Shown piece after piece: positions 58,868 through 64,000 of a stretch of DNA of 64,000 nt. The DNA is from Bathymodiolus brooksi (taxonomy: Eukaryota; Mollusca; Bivalvia; Mytilida; Modiolidae): the NCBI GenBank assembly GCA_963680875.1, contig OY804575.1, forward strand, positions 104,463,505 through 104,527,504, in the 5' to 3' direction. The notes under the pieces were generated by a model. That model had not been told where the DNA came from. It did no database searches and saw nothing but the letters and a program-made list of their open reading frames with translations. The position numbers were made by a program, and so were the translations under genes. Numbering within the stretch: position 1 is the stretch's first letter; each line of letters opens with the position of its first letter.

Positions 58868-59118
58868 AGAATAGAATAGAATAAGTTTATTAACCAAATC
58901 AGGGCCCCAGGAGGGCATATACAAATAACAATTATGATTGATACACAACAACAATATATCAACTTAAATATTCGCGGTGAAATATCAATAATTGTGGTGC
59001 AGGCACACTCGGGCAGGAAAAGAGATATATGCACATAAACGTACATACACTTACTCACATATATATGAGGGGGTGGGGGGTGATGAGAGAGAACATATAC
59101 ATATTCTATTCTATTCTA
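58868..59118. mobile_element. Insertion in the right foldback arm, TATTC-repeat ends
   Basis: Present only in the right arm. It begins AGAATAGAATAGAATAAG and ends TATTCTATTCTATTCTA, so its two ends are inverted pentamer repeats. The body includes TTTATTAACCAAATCAGGGC and CCCAGGAGGGCATATACAAA. At the matching place the left arm instead has the perfect palindrome CAAGGACGTATACGTCCTTG (56851-56870 region). It may be a SINE/LINE 3' fragment; class unknown. Confidence 0.6.
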
Positions 59119-59298
59119 TGTATATATAAGTAATACGGCAGCTGGACCTAAAAACTAAAGTTATTAGAACGAGAGAGTTGTAACATATGGATAAATGGTT
59201 CAAAGATATACTTCCAGACAAAGATCCATACCATAATCGCGGGAGGGACCAAATGAGGAAAAAGGGGGATCCGGACTTCAAGTGCCTGTGGGTATTAT

Positions 59299-60271
59299 TA
59301 GTGTGGATACGTTAGCTCTGTGAAAAGTTAATAAACATGGGGCAGATAATTCACGGGATGCTCTAGAGAACAAGGAAACAACCAGGAAAAAAGAGTCATA
59401 TTTTAATTCTTCTGACGATATGTGAACGCCACAATTAGATATTTATGTTTTTACCGTTAAGGACGAGAAAATTTTAACACTGTCTTTTCAACTCATGATG
59501 ATGAAATTTTAGCTGCTAGTCGTATTTAGAATGATCGGCATAATATCGATGGTGATTCACTGACAGCTAGTTTTGGTACACATACAATGTTATTTCTAAA
59601 TAATGATGATAATATACGATCAACGACAGCTTCATTAGAACATAGCAACATTCTTCCTGTATATAGTAATAATGACCAACTGACAACAAGCTTGCCCATT
59701 GTTCATTGTTTATGACACTGCTGGGTTTCTACATCAGTTTAGGGACCCCATTTTAAAGTGACGCTGTTCGTGACTCAATGAACAATCGATCTGTTGTCAA
59801 TCATCCATCTACTGTACCTAATACGTGTTACTAATAGGTTAATAGGTTAATGCATGGTAACGATCAATGTTTGACATCTCAACCAAAAGCCCCCTTTAAA
59901 ATGGTTTCTTCTAGTAAACTCGATAAATTCACTGGAAATGGTCAAGTGCATCCCAAATCATGTTGAGATGGATTTCAGAAATAGATAGGGGTGAGAATTA
60001 CAAGAATTAAATGATTAGGGGGAGGGGGTATAAATACGTAAAATCTGAAAAATAAGTAATAAAACAAAGATAATTCTCTCTGGATATTTGAATTATGTAT
60101 TCAATATTCGTAGGGACCATATGGCTATTCCTACTGTGAGGCAGACGTCCCCTTAACAAAAGGTCATCAAGAAGTATACCAACACACACACTTCTATAAC
60201 ATCCAAAAAGACTTTTTGTCACACTAGTAAAAATCCCGTCCAAAACACGACCTACCCATAACCAAACCTTT
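59299..60271. other. Intergenic stretch, possible gag-like relic
   Basis: Plus-strand frames near 59555-59720 (GDSLTASFGTHTMLFLNND, no ATG) and 59895-59950 (KMVSSSKLDKFTGNGQVHPK) vaguely recall retroelement gag but are broken by stops. I do not call a gene. Confidence 0.3.
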
Positions 60272-60420
60272 AGACAAATCTAATGCAATATTTAAAGACA
60301 GTTATAATTTTTTTTTCTGCCCAACAATAAAAGATTGGAATAAATTACAAGAAAACTCCGCAAACAATACCACAACAGATTCTAATAAAGAGTGCCTCTC
60401 ATGTGAGATGCTCATCAAAA
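60272..60420 (+). pseudogene. Possible non-LTR retrotransposon RT C-terminus relic
   Basis: The frame reads FKDSYNFFFCPTIKDWNKLQ, then ENSANN. This resembles the Y-x-x-SFFPRTI-x-DWN-x-LP signature near the C-terminus of LINE ORF2 proteins. Upstream sequence in the other frames is broken. Very short match. Confidence 0.35.
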
Positions 60421-60445
60421 CCTTCATACATCCAATAATAATGGG

Positions 60446-60546
60446 TTAGGGTTATTGTGTTTAACGCCACTTTCAACAATATTTTAGTTATATCTAGGTG
60501 GTCAGTTTTATTGGCGGAGGAAACTGGAGTACCCGGATGGTTGGAT
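60446..60546 (-). repeat. SINE family 1, truncated by the LTR element
   Basis: TTGTGTTTAACGCCACTTTC ... TTGGCGGAGGAAACTGGAGT, then ACCCGG. It stops next to the putative LTR end at 60547. Confidence 0.75.
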
Positions 60547-60723
60547 GTCAGGCCGAGTTAATAACCAAGGCAGCTTGAGACGACATATTTGATTACACAA
60601 ATCTGATACACAGTACACGTGAGCACAAGTTCTAAATATAAACTTTAAGAGTGAGAGAGCGGGTGCGCCTAAAATAAGTATTACTGAAATCCGGTATAAT
60701 AAAATATAATTAATATTGTTACA
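60547..60723 (-). repeat. Putative 3' LTR (177 bp)
   Basis: On the minus strand it begins TGTAACAATATTAATTATAT directly after the polypurine tract and ends GGCCTGACA, giving TGT...ACA termini. The end was chosen from the terminal repeat and the junction with the SINE, without the 5' LTR for comparison. Confidence 0.5.
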
Positions 60724-60736
60724 TCCCTTCTTCTTT
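60724..60736 (-). promoter_or_regulatory. Polypurine tract of the LTR element
   Basis: AAAGAAGAAGGGA on the minus strand, immediately before the TGTAACA that opens the putative LTR. Such tracts prime plus-strand DNA synthesis. Confidence 0.65.
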
Positions 60737-61144
60737 AAAAAAAAAAAAAAAATAGAAAGACAAATTAATAAAGTTAAATTAAAGGTAACTCTTCAAAGTC
60801 AGTAAACAAAATTTAAACTCTAAAAGTCAATTTTTTTTCGAAATAGCAGTTCAAAAAGAAAAAATTAAAATTTTAAAGTAGTCAATGTCTTTCTAGATTT
60901 ACAGTTTGAAATAACGAATTTACTAATAGTTGTATGTCGAATGTATCCAATATACGGCACTACGGACGGAGAACCTAAATGGTTCTTAGAGTACACACGA
61001 GGATTATTATGCCTCTATGCACAGTGTGTCTCATTTAAATATTTTCAGAATATAATTTTCAAACTAACTACTTTGGCTTTACTACGCTAATATATACACT
61101 GAAGATCACTCCAAGGATTATTATGCCTTGCGCGCACAAGTGAT

Positions 61145-64000
61145 CTAATAACACACAAAATCATCAAGTCGTTTTGGCGGTTTTACTTCTCTTCCGGAAC
61201 GTGTAACATAGTTTTGTGGTGGTATATTGTCAGTTGGTGCATCAGTGACAGTTTCTGGTTTATTTTCACTTGCAAAGTCATTGTCAAATTCCAAATCTTC
61301 ATTCAATTTCTGTTGATCGAAGTTCTCATGAGTTTGTCTGATGTGACGGCGATTCCTACGAAAAGTTCTTTGTCCAACTTCAACATCGTATGATCTGATG
61401 TTAACTTTACTCTTAACGATTCCTTTCTTCCATTCCTTGTTGGTTTGAGTTGAGGGTTGAATTCGAACATCTCCATTCTTCAACGGTTGTAAATCCTTAG
61501 TTCCTTGATTGTAGTAGAAATGTTGTTTCTTTTTCTGTTGTAGCATTTCGTTGTGCACATGATATTGAGAAACGGTGTTCGGTTGCAATAAACTTTGTTT
61601 TGTTGGTAACAGAGTGTTTGTTCTCCTGTTCATTAATCGTTGTGCCGGACTAGTGTTGAATCCTTGTGTTGGAGTGTTTCTAAAGTCTAGTATCGCTAGA
61701 TACGGGTCTTTCTGATCATGTCTGGCCTTTCGCATTAGTTGTTTTGCGGTTTTAACTGCTTGTTCGACTTTCCCATTGCTTTGTGGATATAATGGTGACG
61801 ATGTTTCGTGTTTGAATTCCCACAAAGAGGCAAATTTTCTGAATTCAGAACAGTCAAATTGTGGTCCATTGTCACTAAATACAATATCCGGTATCCCATG
61901 ACGAGAGAAGTGCGATCTTAGTTTGTTGATGATGGTACTAGATAATGTGTTTTCTACATAGTCTATCTCCCAAAAGTTCGAATAGTAATCCACTGTGACT
62001 AAGTAATCTTTGTCTCGACATTTCATTAGATCTACTCCAACCTTTGACCATGGACGACTTGGTATTTCGTGAGATATTAGAGTTTCTTTCTGTTGTTTCT
62101 TTTCGTAAGTACGACATGTTTCACATCTCCGTATGAAATCCTTCACTTGTGAATTCATCCCTGGCCAATAAAGACTTTCACGTGCTCTACGTAAACAGCC
62201 TTCTACTCCTATATGAGAAGAGTGAATACGTTTGATCATATCTAATCTCAAAGATGTCGGTATTACAACTCTTTCTCCTTTGAATATCAAACCATGTTGT
62301 ACAGTGAGTTCATCTCGAACATCAAAGTATATCATTGCAGACGGCGGAACATCGTATTTCCTGTTCGGCCAACCGTTTTGAATTACTTCCTTCAATTCTT
62401 GCATTTGTTCATCATTTAGCATATACTGTTGAATTTCAGAAATTCTTTGTTCTGATATCGGCAGGTCGCTGAGCATGTTCACACCTTCAATGTCAGATTC
62501 ATTGTCATTAGGTAAGTCCTTCAAATAAGCTCTGCTCAAAGTATCAGCTATGTACATTTCTTTTCCTGGTGTATATTGAAGACGTATGTCATATTTCTGC
62601 AACTGTAGCAACATACGCTGTAATCGTTTCGGTGCTGCATGAAGCGGTTTCTTCAGAATTGATTCTAACGGTTTGTGATCTGACCTCACTTGAACTGTTC
62701 TTCCATATGTATATTGGTGAAACCTTTCGAGTCCAAATATAACAGAGAGCAGTTCCTTCTCGATTTGGGCATATCTTGTCTCAGTGTCTGTAAGTGCCCT
62801 ACTGGCGTACGCAATAGGCTGATTTTCCTGCATGATTGTAGTGCCGAGCCCAGTTTCGGAAGCATCACTTTGTAAAACAAGCTGTAGCTTTGGATCATAG
62901 TATTGCAGTACTGGCTTTGCTGTTACTAATCTCTTGATTTCATCTAGCGCATTGTCGTGATTATCAAGCCAACAAAATTCTGAGTCTTTCAAAGTAAGTT
63001 TTCGTAGTGGTTCGCAAATGTCACTAAGCTTCGGTAAAAACTTACTTAGATAAGTAACGAATCCTATGATTCTCCTCACACCAGAAACGTTGGTTGGTTT
63101 TGGCATATCAAGTATGGCACGGACTTTCTCTGGATCCGGTTTAAGACCTTTGCTCGTAATTAAGTGTCCAATAAATTTGACTTCTTTCATTTTCAAAGAA
63201 AGTTTGTCTTTATTTAGCTTCAGATTTCGTTCTTTGCAACGTTCCATTAAAGCGCGGAATTTGACATCATGGTCGGCGATAGCCTCTTCTTCGGTATCTC
63301 CTTCACCATATATCAGAATGTCATCAATAATACTGCGGACACCTGGTAGTCCTTCAACAGTTTGATCCTGTCTTCTCTGGTACTCCTCTGGTACTCCTCT
63401 GGAGCCGATGAAATGCCAAAGGGCATCCGGAGCCAACGATAGCGTCCAAACGGAGTATTGAACGTTGTCAAGTAAGAGCTTTCGTCATCTAACTCTACGT
63501 GCCAAAAGCCGTTCTTAGCGTCAACAACACTAAATATCTTCGCTTTGCTAAGATCAGGTAGTAAGTCCTCAATTGTTGGTAACGGGTAGTGACTTCTCTT
63601 AATGTTTTGGTTAAGGTGTTTCGGATCTATGCATATCCTTAATTTCCCTGGTTTCACAACTGTTACCAAGCTTGACACCCACGGAGTCGGAGTCGATACT
63701 GGCTTTATTATATCTATTTTTGTTAATCTCTCCAGTTCGTTTCTAAGTCTTTCTTTGATCGCTACAGGTACCTTCCGAGGAGGGTAAACTATCGGGGTAG
63801 CATTTTCATCCAGCTCTAGATGATATTTGCCTTGCAATTTGCCTGTGCCTTCGAAAACATCGGCGAATTCTTTCAATACCTTTTCCTTTGAAAGGGGTTC
63901 TGAAGGTGCTCCTTGTCGGACTGCCTTTATATTTTCGTAATTAATTGTCAATAAGCTCATCGCTTGCACTGCTTTATTTCCCAGTAATGGAGTCAAAGTT
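61145..64000 (-). pseudogene. Ty3/gypsy pol, frame broken by an 11-bp duplication
   Basis: The upstream frame (63996-63313, open to the window edge) has the start of RT: PPRKVPVAIKERL, KLRICIDPKHLN, FSVVDAKNGFWHVELD, RWLRMPFGISSAPEEYQR. The downstream frame (to 61145) continues RT from about 63375 with SIIDDILIYGEGD, then RNase H (LQSDASETGLG, EKELLSVIFGLERF, VRSDHKPL) and integrase: zinc-binding HIGVEGC...CETC and the D,D-35-E core (GVDLMKC, VFSDNGPQF, NGKVEQ). The frames are separated by TCTGGTACTCC repeated in tandem (63376-63397, plus strand), an 11-bp duplication that shifts the frame. Otherwise the long frames are intact, so inactivation looks recent. No chromodomain is evident. Confidence 0.88.

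Larger units (their letters stand above)
56658..59290. mobile_element. 2.6-kb foldback transposon with 8-bp target duplication
   Basis: The outer ends CACAGGCACTTGAAGTCCGG / CCGGACTTCAAGTGCCTGTG are perfect inverted repeats (the right copy has a T inserted by substitution a few bases in). The left arm 56658-57252 (595 bp) pairs with the right arm 58486-59290 (805 bp, including an insertion of about 230 bp) at about 98% identity. GGTATTAT lies directly outside both ends (56650-56657, 59291-59298). The 1.2-kb centre has several G- or C-runs and no credible gene. An 8-bp TSD fits hAT or P-type enzymes (inference). Confidence 0.85.
60547..64000 (-). mobile_element. Ty3/gypsy LTR retrotransposon, 3' part
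   Basis: On the minus strand: RT, RNase H and integrase coding (64000 down to 61145), an untranslated part with two copies of AGGATTATTATGCCT (complement AGGCATAATAATCCT), polypurine tract, and a putative 3' LTR (60547-60723). Gag, protease and 5' LTR would lie beyond the window. Pol motif forms resemble the Mag lineage (inference). Confidence 0.85.

Overview
The window looks like AT-rich, repeat-dense genomic DNA from a marine lophotrochozoan, most likely a bivalve mollusc. Reasons: genes have many short exons and GT-AG introns; dispersed tRNA-derived SINE copies with the GTTGAAAGTGGCGTTAAAC-type 3' end are common, a pattern I associate with molluscs; there are many inverted-repeat DNA elements and minisatellites; and the best-recognised gene is an animal septate/tricellular junction protein. 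The species assignment is inference.

Layout. 1-872 is a 43-bp tandem array. 2.3-2.9 kb holds two small palindromic elements. 4,359-12,723 (+) is a two-exon FAM167-family gene whose 7.7-kb intron contains a truncated reverse-transcriptase ORF (7.7-8.8 kb, -) and a 33-copy, 73-bp minisatellite (9.65-12.06 kb). The minisatellite appears to be an expanded SINE head. 12.7-24.3 kb has no gene I can support; it holds SINE copies, two hAT-like MITEs with G-runs, and AT-rich sequence.

24,294-56,183 (-) is one 15-exon gene for a roughly 3,304-residue homologue of the Drosophila tricellular-junction protein Bark beetle/Anakonda. All 14 introns have GT-AG borders and consistent phases when joined by eye. 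The protein has a signal peptide, three blocks of right-handed beta-helix repeats with SRCR and CUB-like segments, a C-type-lectin-like domain, one membrane span, and a 666-residue cytoplasmic tail. The tail is dense in S-R-[ED]-x-[LIV] motifs and ends in a PDZ-type ligand (-ETEI). Its introns carry most of the mobile DNA: a TTAA-flanked (Kolobok-like) element, a palindromic MITE family, an antisense SWIM-like exon, a decayed copy of part of exon 9, and in intron 1 a nested set of transposons (MITE, then foldback, then Tigger-like remnant, plus a second inserted element).

56,658-59,290 is a 2.6-kb foldback element with about 0.6-kb inverted arms and a perfect 8-bp target duplication, only about 475 bp upstream of the bark start codon. 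60,547-64,000 (-) is the 3' part of a Ty3/gypsy LTR retrotransposon (RT, RNase H, integrase, probable polypurine tract and 3' LTR). An 11-bp tandem duplication breaks its RT frame; the 5' part lies beyond the window.

I see no bacterial-type operon, CRISPR array, rRNA gene or true tRNA gene. All homology calls are from pattern recognition without database searches.
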